A stretch of 37,393 nucleotides of DNA from Leptospiraceae bacterium (GTDB taxonomy: Bacteria > Spirochaetota > Leptospiria > Leptospirales > Leptospiraceae): the NCBI GenBank assembly GCA_025360185.1, contig JANYCR010000318.1:1-37393 (forward strand). The letters are read 5' to 3'. A program made the position numbers and the translations under genes. This document shows positions 16,700 to 26,313 of this stretch, piece by piece (position 1 is the stretch's first letter; every line of letters begins with the position of its first letter). The notes under the pieces are model-generated. The model worked only from the letters and a program-made list of their open reading frames with translations, ran no database searches and was not told where the DNA came from.

Positions 16700-18910
16700 A
16701 TGAAAAAGTATGAACCGCTAGCCTATATTCTCATGGGAGTCGCATTTGCACTCATCATGAGCCTCGTGTTTTTAAAGGGAGACAGATACAAATTTCAAAA
16801 AGAAATTACCGATCCCAAAAAATTAGAACAATTAAAAAAATCGGAAAAGGTGATCGAGCATCCAGTTACGGAATCTATCACGGAAGCTTTTTTAAGAGAA
16901 GTAAAAAGAAATCTAAAAGATCCGCTCAGCGTAGTTCTTATTCAAGTAATCGTAGTTTTGTTATTTGCTCGATTTTTCTCGATGATCTTTAAAAAATTAG
17001 GACAACCCTCCGTCATCGGAGAAATTTTTGCGGGCATTGCACTCGGTCCTTCCTTCATCGGTTTTTTATTTCCTGAATTCTCTCAAATCCTATTTCCAAA
17101 AGAATCCATGGGCTATTTAAAAATTCTAAGCCAGATTGGTCTTGTGATTTTTATGTTCATTATCGGCATGGAGCTTGACGTTGCTGTTTTAAAAAAGAAA
17201 GCGTCATCCGCTATATTCATCAGCCATTCAAGCATAATATTTCCTTATATACTCGGAGTATTACTATCACTCTATTTATTCGATGAATTCGCACCGGAAG
17301 GAGTGAGTTTTCTTTCTTTTGGACTTTTCATGGGAATTGCTATGAGTATAACAGCATTTCCTGTGCTCGCAAGAATTATCCAGGAGCGTGGACTAACTAA
17401 ATCTCCTTTGGGGGTAATGGCGATTACCTGTGCAGCGGTCGATGATATCAGTGCTTGGTGTATACTCGCAATTATCATAGCTATCGTAAACGCTGGAACT
17501 GTTTATATCGCAGCAGTGACTCTTGTTATTTCCGTTATCTTTATTGCAATCATGATTCTACTCATTCAACCTTTGCTAAATCGAATGAGTAAAGTCTATA
17601 TAACAAAAGAAATTATAGGCAAAGGTGTATTAACCGCTCTACTTTTAATTGTAATTGCCTCTGCCATTTTTGCGGAAGGCATTGGAATTCATGCTTTATT
17701 CGGGGCATTTCTGGCCGGCGTTGTAATGCCGACAAATACAAAGCTACGTAAAGTCTTAACAGAAAAATTCGAAGACTTTAGCACTATATTTTTACTTCCT
17801 CTTTTCTTTGCCTTCACTGGAATCAGGACAAAGGTCGGCTTGCTAAATGATTTTCATCTCTGGGGAGTTTGCTTTCTAATTATCATTGTGGCTATCGTCG
17901 GTAAGCTAGTTGGTAGTATGCTTGCATCTAGATTTACCGGCATGTCCTGGAGAGATTCTTTTTCTATTGGTGTTCTTATGAACACGCGCGGATTAATGGA
18001 ATTAATCGTTCTAAATATTGGTTATGACCTGGGAATTATTTCTCCGACTATTTTTGTCATGATGGTGCTAATGGCTTTAATCACAACTTTCATCACAGGA
18101 CCATTACTAAAACTTTCAGTTAAACCAGAAAATGAAGGCATACACGAATTAGACGCTACATCTGCTTCTCCAATTTTAATTACATTTGGACCAACTGCCG
18201 CCGGGGTTTCCCTATTAAAGCTAGCGAGTGGTATCAGCGGAAAAAATGGAAGCATTGCCGCATTACACCTGTCACCCGTTCCAGAAAATATTTCTATTAC
18301 CGAGCACAATCATAGTGCCAGTATTTTCGAGCCTTTAGAATTACTCGCAAGAGAAAGAAAAATAAAACTCAATACAATTTTTAAAATTTCAGACGAAGTA
18401 ACGAAAGAAATTTCTGCAACAGTAAGAAAGGAACAATCTACATTAGTTTTAATGGGTGCCGCAAAACGCATATTTGGCGATAATGTCCTGGGTGGAAAAG
18501 TAGAGGCTGTTCTTTCAGAGTTAGAATGCACCATAGGTGTATTTCTAGATAAACAGTTAAGCGATATTAAATCCGTCGCTGTATTTTATGAAGATCCAAT
18601 TGAAGCTAATTCCCTTTTCCAAATTGCCTCCAATATATACAAGGTATCTACAGAAAGAGTTCATATCATCAATGACACAGACGAAGAGCCCGACAGGAGA
18701 CTCATCAAAGAGCATTTCGGGAAGATAATCCCGATTATTCCCTTATGGGAAATGAATCGAAAAAAGCTAGGAACATATTCCCTTGCAATCATTGGATTAA
18801 AACACTGGAATGATATTCAAAAAAATTCGGAAAAGAAACTACTCTTCGCAGGGGATAGACAGGATTTTCTGCCTGATATCAATCTACCTATTTTAATACT
18901 GCGCGGTTAG
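16700..18910 (+). CDS. CPA2-type cation/proton antiporter with C-terminal stress-protein-like region
   Basis: A 736-residue inner-membrane transporter of the monovalent cation:proton antiporter-2 (KefB/NapA-like) family. An N-terminal helix (about 8-25) and a charged loop precede the antiporter core from about 75 to 475. Core motifs are [18 protein letters not shown] (101-118), [10 protein letters not shown] (151-160), [10 protein letters not shown] (217-226) and the conserved Asp248-Asp249 in [11 protein letters not shown], where ions bind. Residues from about 488 are soluble and read like one or two universal-stress-type units ([19 protein letters not shown]...[18 protein letters not shown]...), not a TrkA-N domain. 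Such tails may sense nucleotides. The ion is not predictable. There is no strong Shine-Dalgarno sequence at the ATG. Confidence 0.85.
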   Translation: MKKYEPLAYILMGVAFALIMSLVFLKGDRYKFQKEITDPKKLEQLKKSEKVIEHPVTESITEAFLREVKRNLKDPLSVVLIQVIVVLLFARFFSMIFKKLGQPSVIGEIFAGIALGPSFIGFLFPEFSQILFPKESMGYLKILSQIGLVIFMFIIGMELDVAVLKKKASSAIFISHSSIIFPYILGVLLSLYLFDEFAPEGVSFLSFGLFMGIAMSITAFPVLARIIQERGLTKSPLGVMAITCAAVDDISAWCILAIIIAIVNAGTVYIAAVTLVISVIFIAIMILLIQPLLNRMSKVYITKEIIGKGVLTALLLIVIASAIFAEGIGIHALFGAFLAGVVMPTNTKLRKVLTEKFEDFSTIFLLPLFFAFTGIRTKVGLLNDFHLWGVCFLIIIVAIVGKLVGSMLASRFTGMSWRDSFSIGVLMNTRGLMELIVLNIGYDLGIISPTIFVMMVLMALITTFITGPLLKLSVKPENEGIHELDATSASPILITFGPTAAGVSLLKLASGISGKNGSIAALHLSPVPENISITEHNHSASIFEPLELLARERKIKLNTIFKISDEVTKEISATVRKEQSTLVLMGAAKRIFGDNVLGGKVEAVLSELECTIGVFLDKQLSDIKSVAVFYEDPIEANSLFQIASNIYKVSTERVHIINDTDEEPDRRLIKEHFGKIIPIIPLWEMNRKKLGTYSLAIIGLKHWNDIQKNSEKKLLFAGDRQDFLPDINLPILILRG

Positions 18911-18972
18911 AGATTAAGACTTTGTATGAATTTTTACGACGAAGTTTTTAAATAATTATTCACGAGGAATAA

Positions 18973-19869
18973 ATGTCCCTGCTTACTACAATTAACAACT
19001 ACGGGAAGATGGTGAAATTTTCCCATACACTCTTTGCACTTCCATTTGCCGGTCTTGCCAGCGTAATTGCAATTCTAAAATCGAACTTGAGTTTAAATGA
19101 ACTCCTGTGGAAACTTCTTCTTATCCTCATCTGCATGTTTACAGCAAGAAGTGCGGCGATGGGATTTAACCGTTATGCAGACAGTGAATTTGACAAAGTA
19201 AATCCCAGAACGGCTAATAGGGAAATACCGTCAGGTGTCATTTCTGAAAAATCGGTTCTCTATTTTACGATTTTTTTTGGAGTCGTATTTTTATTTACGA
19301 GTTTTCTATTAAGCCCGCTTTGTTTTTATCTTTCTATTCCTGCACTTGCGATTATTTTATTCTATAGTTACAGTAAGCGATTTACTATGTTTTGCCACTT
19401 CATCCTGGGACTAGGGATTGGTATTTCTCCGAGTGGTGCATGGATTGCTATTCAAAACGAACTTGATTTAGTTCCTGCTCTCTGGTCGTTCGGACTCATG
19501 TTTCATATCGCTGGATTTGACATACTCTACTCTTCGCAGGATGTAGAGATCGACAAAAAATTAGGACTTCATTCCATTCCGAGCAAACTAGGAGTTCCAA
19601 CTGCTTTTTGGATTGCGAGACTCTCACACCTAATAGCATTTAGCCTCTTCGTATACGCAGGCTTTCTAGCAAACCTGCAAATTTTTTATTTTATATTCTT
19701 AACGATCACCGGAATTCTTTTTATAGTAGAGCATATACTCGTTAGCCCTACAGACTTAAAGAAAATCCCAATTGCATTCTTTCATATCAATGCATCAATT
19801 AGTGTAATTCTATTTGTGGGAATTCTATTAGACAAATGGAAAGAGCTATTGCAAAAGTTTATGGGATAA
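18973..19869 (+). CDS. UbiA-family polyprenyltransferase
   Basis: A 298-residue multi-pass membrane enzyme that attaches a polyprenyl chain to an aromatic acid in quinone synthesis. The first Asp-rich motif is NRYADSEFD (66-74), followed by [12 protein letters not shown]; the second is in [17 protein letters not shown] (about 180-196). NRYADxxFDxxNPRTxxR is the form I know from 4-hydroxybenzoate transferases and from MqnP of the futalosine menaquinone route. The UbiX gene follows after five bases. Leptospira makes menaquinone, so MqnP is a reasonable guess; ubiA is the cautious name. GAGGAATAA before the ATG is a good ribosome-binding site. Confidence 0.88.
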   Translation: MSLLTTINNYGKMVKFSHTLFALPFAGLASVIAILKSNLSLNELLWKLLLILICMFTARSAAMGFNRYADSEFDKVNPRTANREIPSGVISEKSVLYFTIFFGVVFLFTSFLLSPLCFYLSIPALAIILFYSYSKRFTMFCHFILGLGIGISPSGAWIAIQNELDLVPALWSFGLMFHIAGFDILYSSQDVEIDKKLGLHSIPSKLGVPTAFWIARLSHLIAFSLFVYAGFLANLQIFYFIFLTITGILFIVEHILVSPTDLKKIPIAFFHINASISVILFVGILLDKWKELLQKFMG

Positions 19870-19874
19870 TCTTT

Positions 19875-20474
19875 ATGAAACTAGTATTAGGCATCGCAGG
19901 TGCGAGTGGGTCGATTTACCCAGCTCGATTTATTAAAAAGTTATTAGAATTAAAGGGTGAGACCTATCTAATCGTTAGCCCCGCTTCAATCAGAATCTTT
20001 CGAGAAGAATATGAGACTAATGTAAATACGCCACAGGAAATTTTAGACTTCATCATTGACAGGTGGCAAATCAAGAGTATCCATAACCAAATTCATTTTC
20101 GTTCCTTTGCTGACATTGGCGCCGACATTGCCTCTGGCTCAAACCGGTGGGATGGAATGGTCGTTCTCCCCTGCTCTATGAAAACGATCGCATCTATCAA
20201 TGCAGGTCTCACTGAAAACTTAATTGAACGGTGCGCTGATGTAACTCTAAAAGAACGAAGGCGACTAATAGTTGTTCCGCGCGAAACGCCCTATAACCAG
20301 ATTCATTTGCGCAATATGCTTTCTCTCGACCAGACAGGCGCTATTATTCTTCCTGCCTCGCCCGGGTTCTACCAGGTACCAAAAACGCTCGACGATCTAG
20401 GCGACTTCATCGCTGGTAGAATTTTCAACTTGCTAGGAGTAGACGCAGAGCTTTTTCCAAAATGGGCAGGATGA
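19875..20474 (+). CDS. ubiX: UbiX-family flavin prenyltransferase
   Basis: Makes prenylated FMN, the cofactor of UbiD-type decarboxylases. From the ATG at 19875 it has 199 residues. The FMN-binding start [18 protein letters not shown], then [60 protein letters not shown] and ILPASPGFY are all family signatures. The frame is open upstream to 19836, but that would overlap the UbiA gene by 34 bases and add 13 residues absent from UbiX; GGGA before 19875 supports the shorter form. With the UbiA gene it forms a two-gene quinone unit; a ubiD partner is not in the window. Confidence 0.92.
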   Translation: MKLVLGIAGASGSIYPARFIKKLLELKGETYLIVSPASIRIFREEYETNVNTPQEILDFIIDRWQIKSIHNQIHFRSFADIGADIASGSNRWDGMVVLPCSMKTIASINAGLTENLIERCADVTLKERRRLIVVPRETPYNQIHLRNMLSLDQTGAIILPASPGFYQVPKTLDDLGDFIAGRIFNLLGVDAELFPKWAG

Positions 20475-20523
20475 AGAATGATATGGTTACATTCTGTAAT
20501 CCACAAAAAATAAAAAATGAATT

Positions 20524-21096
20524 CTATAAATCTTTCTTGTAAAAATGAGCTAAATAAACTCCAACGATTGCCCCAAATAGATGAGTTTCCCAAGATACAT
20601 ACCAACTAACAAATCCTGGAACTACTCCCCAGACAAGTCCGCCATAGAAAAAAGCGATAAGTAAAGCGACTAACGCAAATAGTGGTCTCCTTTTAAAATA
20701 TCCAGCAGCAATTAAAAAGGCGGCGAGGGAGTATACAAGTCCGCTTGCACCAACATGATAAGCAGATCGTGCAAAAATCCAGACGAGTATATTCGTATAT
20801 ACCACCATAAAGAGCATGGCGGGAAAAGCAGGCTTAGGATAAAAAATAAAAAGAGCAGTCATCAAAACTAGCAAAGGAAAAGAATTGGAAGCAAGATGGG
20901 AAAACCCAGAATGTAAAAAAGGAGAGAGAATAATACCGATTATCCCGAATAATGTTCTAGGATAAACGCCGAGAGTAGTAAAATCAAACGGCAAGACAAA
21001 ATCAACAATTGCTATAATCCAGAGAATCACAACAAAACCAATTGAATAACTCAGAGCATTTTTTAATTTTTCAAATCCTTTTTGATTGTAGTCCAT
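20524..21096 (-). CDS. Rhomboid-family intramembrane serine protease
   Basis: A 190-residue, six-helix membrane protein. The active-site motifs are present: H62-x4-H67-x3-N71 in LHSGFSHLASNSF, the serine box VGASGLVYSLAAFL with Ser118, and His172 in WETHLFGAIVGVYLA. Ser118 and His172 would form the dyad. It cleaves transmembrane substrates that cannot be named from sequence. It lies nine bases downstream of the DUF2200 gene on the same strand and converges on ubiX with a 49-base gap that shows no clear terminator. Confidence 0.9.
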   Translation of the reverse strand: MDYNQKGFEKLKNALSYSIGFVVILWIIAIVDFVLPFDFTTLGVYPRTLFGIIGIILSPFLHSGFSHLASNSFPLLVLMTALFIFYPKPAFPAMLFMVVYTNILVWIFARSAYHVGASGLVYSLAAFLIAAGYFKRRPLFALVALLIAFFYGGLVWGVVPGFVSWYVSWETHLFGAIVGVYLAHFYKKDL

Positions 21097-21105
21097 TTCG
21101 ATACC

Positions 21106-21624
21106 TCACAGCGATTTAGATATTTCAGATTTAACTTTAACCATGCGATCAATTCTAAACAAAAGAATTACAGTAATAACGATGGCAGTTGAGACAACAT
21201 ATCCAAGATTAGGATACCCAACTAATTGACCCGTTGGAGTTTGCACAACGATAAGACCAGCGGCAAATGACACTACTTCCTTAAAATCTTCTCCATTGCC
21301 TTTCCTTTTGCCAATTTCATCGACCAACTTATCTAAATAACGAATCTTTTGCATGAGCTTGTCTTCGATTTCTTCCACACGGTATCCACAAATTACACCT
21401 GTAATTTTTGAAACATTTGGATTAATTTCCGGTGCCTCTGCGAAAAAGGTTTCAAAATCATTACTCTTGTCGATTTGTTTTTGGAATGTTTTTTTATTAT
21501 AACCTGTCAGCCAAAAAATAATAGCGTCTACTTCTTCTTTTGTGCGCCCCTTTTTCTCTGCTTTTTTTATATACAATGGATAGACACTCGCAAATGACAT
21601 TTTAAATATTTTTTTATTTTCCAT
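21106..21624 (-). CDS. DUF2200 protein with an added C-terminal membrane tail
   Basis: Residues 1-108 match the DUF2200 family closely: KIFKMSFASVYPLYIKKAEKK, RTKEEVDAIIFWLTGY, FFAEAPEINPN, GVICGYRVEEIEDKLMQKIR, YLDKLVDEIGK. Family members I recall end near this point at 110-120 residues. Here 64 more residues follow, with a hydrophobic helix at about 118-133 (FAAGLIVVQTP) and a second at 143-160 (VVSTAIVITVILLFRI) then a basic end. The tail may anchor the domain in the membrane beside the rhomboid protease encoded next. Function of DUF2200 is unknown. The start lies eight bases after the VOC stop without a Shine-Dalgarno sequence, which suggests coupling. Confidence 0.85.
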   Translation of the reverse strand: MENKKIFKMSFASVYPLYIKKAEKKGRTKEEVDAIIFWLTGYNKKTFQKQIDKSNDFETFFAEAPEINPNVSKITGVICGYRVEEIEDKLMQKIRYLDKLVDEIGKRKGNGEDFKEVVSFAAGLIVVQTPTGQLVGYPNLGYVVSTAIVITVILLFRIDRMVKVKSEISKSL

Positions 21625-21632
21625 GTTAGTTG

Positions 21633-22046
21633 TTAGTCAACAGGCTCCCATAGTTCAATCTTGTTGCCTTCTGCATCCATAATATGTACAAATTTTCCAT
21701 AGTCGTAAGTGGCAATGTCGTCAAGTATCGTTACGCCGTTTTCTTTGAGCTTGTTTAGAAGACCTTCCAAATTCTGGACACGGTAATTGATCATAAATTC
21801 CTTTTTTGAAGGCGCGAAATAGTCACTCCCTTTTTTAAAAGGACTCCATTGAAGAGGGATTATCTCCTCAGGTTTGTTTACATCCCTGTATTCAAAACTA
21901 ACCGTACCCCAGTCACTTATTTCAAATCCTAAATTCTTGGCATACCAATCCTTTATTTCCTTCGTATTGTCCGAAAAAAAGAAAATGCCACCAATTCCTG
22001 TCACCTTTGGTGTTGTGTTGTCTGTTTGATTTTTTGGGTCCTCCAT
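21633..22046 (-). CDS. VOC-family (glyoxalase/bleomycin-resistance fold) protein
   Basis: A 137-residue single-domain VOC protein. It shows the paired beta-alpha-beta3 pattern: GIGGIFFFSDNTKEIKDWYAKN, LGFEISDWG, then YRVQNLEGLLNKLKENGVTI and the final FVHIMDAEGNKIELWEP, where the Glu of KIELWEP is the usual metal ligand. The substrate cannot be inferred. The frame extends to a TTG at 22070, but the ATG at 22046 is the more natural start. It is upstream of the DUF2200 gene in the same run. Confidence 0.85.
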   Translation of the reverse strand: MEDPKNQTDNTTPKVTGIGGIFFFSDNTKEIKDWYAKNLGFEISDWGTVSFEYRDVNKPEEIIPLQWSPFKKGSDYFAPSKKEFMINYRVQNLEGLLNKLKENGVTILDDIATYDYGKFVHIMDAEGNKIELWEPVD

Positions 22047-22152
22047 ATTGTTAAAATTTCGCTCCTCCAAAATGATGTCAAACTCTTAATGAATTTCTGT
22101 GTAATCTTTTATCTCAGCGGCTAATTGACGTTATTAAAAACGTTAAGAAATT

Positions 22153-23160
22153 CTATTCTACTTTTTTAAAAAAATCTGCAATCAATTCATAAGAATGAAT
22201 CTTTGCGTCGTTATCATAAATATAAGAAGCTGCCATGAACTCATCCACTTGCGTTTCATCCAAAAAAGATTGTAAATTTGTTATTACCGTATCGGGGCTT
22301 CCGATAAACGTATATTTCATCATTTGCAATACTGTGTGTTTTTCATAGTCTTTCCAAACAGAGTCCATATTGGAAGTGGGAGGTTGAAGTGGTTTACGCT
22401 CGTTAGTCACAATGCCTAACGCCAACCGATAAAAAGAACTGGCAAGAAACTTTGCTTCTTTGTCCGTGTCCGCTACTATTACATTGATACAGGCAAGGCA
22501 GTATGGTTTTTGTAATTGATTGGAAGTTGTAAAACGTTGACGATAGAATTTTAAAGCGTCAAGCAAATGAGTAGGAGCAAAATGACTAGCAAAGGCAAAT
22601 GGCAAACCGAGCACACCGGCTAATTGGGCACTGTATGTACTGGAGCCTAAAAGCCAAATTGGAACCTGTGTTCCTTCACCAGGAATAGCACGAACTTTGT
22701 TATCCCCTCGCGGTGCAAGGTATGCCTGCAATTCCATAACATCTTGCGGAAAGCCATCTACAGAAGAATCTAAATTTCTACGAAGTGCAAAAGAAGTTTT
22801 TTGGTCTGTGCCTGGTGCCCTTCCTAAACCAAGATCAATTCTTCCCGGGTACAAAGATTCTAATGTTCCAAACTGCTCTGCAATCACTAGAGGCGCGTGG
22901 TTAGGCAGCATTACCCCACCCGAACCTACTCTGATTCGAGAAGTATTTCCTGCAATGTATCCAATTAAAACAGAGGTCGCAGAGCTTGCAATATTTTCCA
23001 TATTATGATGCTCGGCAAACCAGTAGCGGTTAAACCCGAGTTGCTCCACACGCTTAGCGACTGCCAAACTTTTTTTGAAAGAATCTGATGGCTTTTCGCC
23101 TTCTACAATGGTTGCAAGGTCAAGTACGCTTATTGGAATGTCGCTTAATTGTTTATTCAT
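22153..23160 (-). CDS. Luciferase-like (LLM class) flavin-dependent oxidoreductase
   Basis: A 335-residue TIM-barrel enzyme of the bacterial-luciferase superfamily, MsnO8/YhbW-type group. Signatures are PISVLDLA (9-16), [20 protein letters not shown] (43-62), [43 protein letters not shown], and FIGSPDTV near the end. Members oxidise unknown substrates using FMNH2 supplied by a reductase. The start at 23160 has ATG; two tiny membrane-protein genes stand just upstream (18-base gap) and could share its transcript. Confidence 0.9.
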   Translation of the reverse strand: MNKQLSDIPISVLDLATIVEGEKPSDSFKKSLAVAKRVEQLGFNRYWFAEHHNMENIASSATSVLIGYIAGNTSRIRVGSGGVMLPNHAPLVIAEQFGTLESLYPGRIDLGLGRAPGTDQKTSFALRRNLDSSVDGFPQDVMELQAYLAPRGDNKVRAIPGEGTQVPIWLLGSSTYSAQLAGVLGLPFAFASHFAPTHLLDALKFYRQRFTTSNQLQKPYCLACINVIVADTDKEAKFLASSFYRLALGIVTNERKPLQPPTSNMDSVWKDYEKHTVLQMMKYTFIGSPDTVITNLQSFLDETQVDEFMAASYIYDNDAKIHSYELIADFFKKVE

Positions 23161-23178
23161 TTTATAAATTTTTTAAGA

Positions 23179-23349
23179 TTAATCTTTTTTAGAAGTGAAG
23201 TATTGATAAATAGTAATTACAATTCCTAAAAAAGTTATGAAGTTCATGCAAGCAGTATAGTATTCCTTTGTAAAGTCATAAGCTGCTATTAGAGTCAATA
23301 ATAAAGCAACCCAACAAAAAATAAAAAATCCAAGAATTTTATCTAGCAT
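23179..23349 (-). CDS. Tiny membrane protein, 56 residues
   Basis: From the ATG at 23349: MLDKILGFFIFCWVALLLTL is the first helix and CMNFITFLGIVITIYQYF the second, ending in TSKKD. A TTG at 23364 would add five residues. The ATG overlaps the last codons of the preceding gene (23339-23470), so translation is likely coupled; no separate ribosome-binding site is seen. The two-helix hairpin with a charged end is all that can be said; no family recognised. Confidence 0.6.
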   Translation of the reverse strand: MLDKILGFFIFCWVALLLTLIAAYDFTKEYYTACMNFITFLGIVITIYQYFTSKKD

Positions 23350-23470
23350 TTTGAATTCTATCAACTGCCTTTTTTACTTCTGCCCTGATAATTTTTAGAA
23401 TGGTCAAATATAAAGCAGTCATACTAAAAAATATTGCTAAGCCAGTTATAAAGATTTCATACGTAGTCAT
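23339..23470 (-). CDS. Tiny membrane protein, 43 residues
   Basis: MTTYEIFITGLAIFFSMTAL begins a single hydrophobic helix, followed by a basic, amphipathic end (IIRAEVKKAVDRIQNAR). AGGAG lies eight bases before the ATG at 23470, a strong ribosome-binding site. Its end overlaps the start of the next small gene by 11 bases. Size and overlap with a second small membrane gene recall holin or small-toxin pairs, but no motif supports either. It is new in the sense that size cut-offs would hide it. Confidence 0.6.
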   Translation of the reverse strand: MTTYEIFITGLAIFFSMTALYLTILKIIRAEVKKAVDRIQNAR

Positions 23471-23803
23471 TTTCTAATCTCCTATCTCGATTATATAATT
23501 TATTCTATCTAAAGCAAGGACAAATTAAACGCTTTTTTTATTATTTAAGGCAACAATCTATAGTTTTCTATTTCTAGTGTGATTACTCATTTAATATTGC
23601 TTTGCATTTCACCTTTATACTTCGCTCATTAAAATTCTATAGTGTAGAGACAGGTCTCAGACCTATCTCTACAAGCAGCTAATTGACTTTATGCTGTATT
23701 ATTGATTCTTATCTATAAATTTATTGAATTCCTTTAATGCTTTCTTTTTTTCTTCGTCCGTCCTTTTATTAAAAATCTAGTATCACAATATTTCTCATCG
23801 TTG
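23471..23803. other. Intergenic stretch with one hairpin
   Basis: 333 A+T-rich bases. A hairpin lies at 23644-23672. On the minus strand at about 23705-23785 a frame reads NKRTDEEKKKALKEFNKFID before TAA, directly after a stop; it looks like the C-terminal scrap of a helical protein and has no start. Promoters for the two tiny membrane genes should lie near 23500-23540 on the minus strand. Confidence 0.4.
23644..23672. terminator. Hairpin after the sigma-CHAT operon
   Basis: GTAGAGA, C, AGGTCT, C, AGACCT, A, TCTCTAC: a 13-bp stem with one C/A mismatch and a one-base centre. It lies about 130 bases after the stop at 23804 of the last gene of the CHAT operon. There is no T run, so it is a structural repeat or weak terminator. 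Similar GTAGAGACAGGTCT palindromes are dispersed in other bacteria as far as I recall. Confidence 0.45.
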
Positions 23804-24502
23804 CTATAATTTCAAAGTCTCCAACTCGCTAAACAATTCATCACTAGCAACTAATGCCAATTTATCTACAAGTTTCTGAAACTTAGTTCCTTGTTGACTC
23901 GACTCCATATCAATTTCAAAAGAAGTGATATTAGAATTACCTTTTGTGAATTTATAGAGTAAGATTTTTTTTAGCAAAGAAAAATGATTTTGAAACATAA
24001 ATAAAAGAGAAATTCCTGAATCAAGAAAAAATTCTTCGATGCGGGTAATAAGGATATGATCCCCGGCGAGGTTTGAGTATTGACATTCATCTAAAGCGAG
24101 TGAGTCAAAGAAATTTTCCCAGTCGTTTGCATTCCCGCGCTCTTTATTACGGCAGTCGTAGGTTTGACAAATAGATGCACCGTAAAAGGAAAAATTCTGG
24201 CTCTTCGGATCTCCTGTCTTAATCGGGTGAATCATGCAGCCAATTCGTTTTTTGTTGGGTTCGATATAACCCAGAAATGGACAGTTGTAAATAGTCGCAT
24301 CTTTTTTTGAATAAGAATTTTCTTTTTTTTCAAATTCTTCTCGGTACAAAATGACTGTTTCTTTTTTAGAGTAGTCTACATTCTCAGAAAAAAAATTAGT
24401 TCGTTCTTCTAGTATTTTTTTTAATTCTATATGCAGGCAATCTAGATTAAACAATCCGCAGCAGGCTCCACACGAAGAACCGTTTGATTGGCAAAGACTC
24501 AT
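23804..24502 (-). CDS. Cys-rich, YkgJ-like metal-binding-type protein, last gene of CHAT operon
   Basis: A 232-residue protein with ten cysteines in the first 140 residues: C4, C11, C14, C15, C22, then C74 (NCPFLGYI), C89 (GCMIHP), C112 and C117 (CQTYDC), C140. The SCGACCGLFN start and the later CPFL, GCxIHP and CxxYxC pieces follow the order of the YkgJ/zinc- or iron-chelating (CxxxCxxCC) family. The rest (150-232) is helical. The ATG overlaps the CHAT stop (ATGA, 24499-24502), so the two are translationally coupled. A metal cluster that senses redox state or oxygen is a possibility, not shown. Confidence 0.7.
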   Translation of the reverse strand: MSLCQSNGSSCGACCGLFNLDCLHIELKKILEERTNFFSENVDYSKKETVILYREEFEKKENSYSKKDATIYNCPFLGYIEPNKKRIGCMIHPIKTGDPKSQNFSFYGASICQTYDCRNKERGNANDWENFFDSLALDECQYSNLAGDHILITRIEEFFLDSGISLLFMFQNHFSLLKKILLYKFTKGNSNITSFEIDMESSQQGTKFQKLVDKLALVASDELFSELETLKL

Positions 24503-26310
24503 TTTAAAATAGAAAGCAATTGGCTAGTCTTGAGATTTACAAATTCGAGAGAAACTTCTTCTCGCACATTACCATTATTAATCGCGTTGATACCGAGAAG
24601 TGGAAGAATTGCTTTTTTGTTTTTATTCAGCAACACTACCCTTCCTCTAAATTCATCCAGTCGATTTAGAAAAAAACCAAATTGACTTGCATCAATTTCT
24701 GTTTCTTTTTTATTATAGCCGTAAAATAAATGATGTCTATCTGAATCATTTGAAATATAAAAGATAAAACATTTTTCAAATTCATTTAACTCAACTAGAA
24801 GATTTTCATAGTAATACTGCGATGTAATTAAATAACCTTCAAGACTTTCTACATCTAGAACGCCCGATCTAAATTTTTCAATCCAATTGATAATCTTGTA
24901 AATCAAGTCTTTATTCGAAAATAAAACTACTAGAAAAGATTCTACTACCATTGTAATTTGTAATTTCTTAAAATCTAAAATAGATTTAAAAATTAAATCC
25001 CACCAGATTCCGAGATTAAACTCACTTACCCGCTCATAGGACTGATTGAGTGCTTTGTATTTATGATCGCTTAACACTATTACTCCAATCAACTTGGAAA
25101 ATTCTTCAAAGCTTTCTGAAAATGCTTTCATTTTATTTTCACTCGAGTCAGATCTTTCATGCGAAATAAAATTTGCATAGGAAACAGCAATCGGTGTTGG
25201 ATAGGATTTTCTAATCATCAAAGGGTCTATGATTTTATTTTTATGACTACTACTTTTATTTAAAATGATTCTATCTGGATGACCATAAAGAGAATAGTTT
25301 GCCCAAATCACATCTAGCGGGTCATAATTTTTTCTAGCATACTCCCGTGCAATATGAAGAGACTCACCGAGACTCTTGTCACTAAATAGAGAAAGATAAA
25401 ATCGAATTGTAAAATCAAGTGTAGTCTCGTTATCGGCTACTTCCCATTTTGTGCCAATGAAGCTCATAATTCCAGACATCAGAAAGGAACTAGCAAAATC
25501 ATTCATGATATTCTTTACATTTTTTAGTCCGGCACTGCGAGAAGAATTACAGGAGTTGCTAAATACTAAATTTGTAGAGAACGCACTGTTTTTAATTTCG
25601 CGAGCCTTGAGAATTTTATCGCCTGATAAAAGCCAACCATTCTCCATCGGGTCACTTGAAAAAAATAAATGCCCCGCATAATGGATAATATTCTTTCCGC
25701 GGATCATCGATAGTAGCTTCAGCTTTGTAATCTGAGCGCCAGCAATAAACTCAATATCTAGAACAGACGCAGGAACTTTTTCTTTCAGAACTTGAAATAA
25801 AGTCTCGCCTTCTTTTTGCGCCCACTCTAAATCTTCTGTCGGATCTGCAATGATAAGCATCTTTAATTTTTGATTGCTTGCTTCTTGCAAAAATGTTTTA
25901 GAGCCTTTGATTGTTCGACCAATTAAAAAGCGATCGGATAAGAAGCAGTCACCGTCATAGAGTAACTCCCAGGGAATTTCTGCGAGGCTACTGTCTATAT
26001 TGAAGTGCAGATATTTTTCCGAAGTAGAACGTAAATTATCTGAAATAGAATTTGGGAAAAATTGATCGTAGAAAGTTTCACCCAGTATTTTTAATTCTTT
26101 TAATACATCAGGCTTAACTCTAAAATTGGATTCGTGATTGGATAAAAAATTATTCGATAGCTTAGAGAGATTTTCAATCTCCTTTACATATTCAGAAATT
26201 AAATCACTATCAATAGAAGATTGGATATGTGATTCCGAATGAAATTGTCCTGAATTCAGGAAATTAAAAATATTTACATTTCCAACCCTATCAATGAGTA
26301 AATCAATCAT
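24499..26310 (-). CDS. CHAT-domain (caspase-like) cysteine protease
   Basis: A 603-residue protein. Residues about 95-350 are a CHAT domain: FNIDSSLAEIPWELLYDGD (103-121) with FLSDRFLIGR, KMLIIADPTEDLEWAQKEGE, the His motif IIHYAGHLFF with His214, GWLLSGDKILKAREI, and the Cys motif LVFSNSCNSSRSAG with Cys254, forty residues on. FIGTKWEVADNETTLDF and the terminal LYGHPDRIIL complete the fold. So the catalytic pair looks intact. Residues 1-95 are helical, with no TPR repeats. Residues 365-603 are another domain starting SYPTPIAVSYANF, similar in my memory to C-terminal domains fused to NTPase or signalling modules in other bacteria. It lies three bases after the gene at 26314 and overlaps the Cys-rich gene by four. 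Confidence 0.88.
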   Translation of the reverse strand: MIDLLIDRVGNVNIFNFLNSGQFHSESHIQSSIDSDLISEYVKEIENLSKLSNNFLSNHESNFRVKPDVLKELKILGETFYDQFFPNSISDNLRSTSEKYLHFNIDSSLAEIPWELLYDGDCFLSDRFLIGRTIKGSKTFLQEASNQKLKMLIIADPTEDLEWAQKEGETLFQVLKEKVPASVLDIEFIAGAQITKLKLLSMIRGKNIIHYAGHLFFSSDPMENGWLLSGDKILKAREIKNSAFSTNLVFSNSCNSSRSAGLKNVKNIMNDFASSFLMSGIMSFIGTKWEVADNETTLDFTIRFYLSLFSDKSLGESLHIAREYARKNYDPLDVIWANYSLYGHPDRIILNKSSSHKNKIIDPLMIRKSYPTPIAVSYANFISHERSDSSENKMKAFSESFEEFSKLIGVIVLSDHKYKALNQSYERVSEFNLGIWWDLIFKSILDFKKLQITMVVESFLVVLFSNKDLIYKIINWIEKFRSGVLDVESLEGYLITSQYYYENLLVELNEFEKCFIFYISNDSDRHHLFYGYNKKETEIDASQFGFFLNRLDEFRGRVVLLNKNKKAILPLLGINAINNGNVREEVSLEFVNLKTSQLLSILK

Positions 26311-26313
26311 CCA

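Noticed and set aside
20475-20523. Terminator between ubiX and the rhomboid gene
   Set aside because: No stem of useful length and no T run could be found in the gap.
23705-23785. Helical 25-residue frame on the minus strand
   Set aside because: A stop codon stands directly before it and there is no start; at most a scrap of a lost gene.
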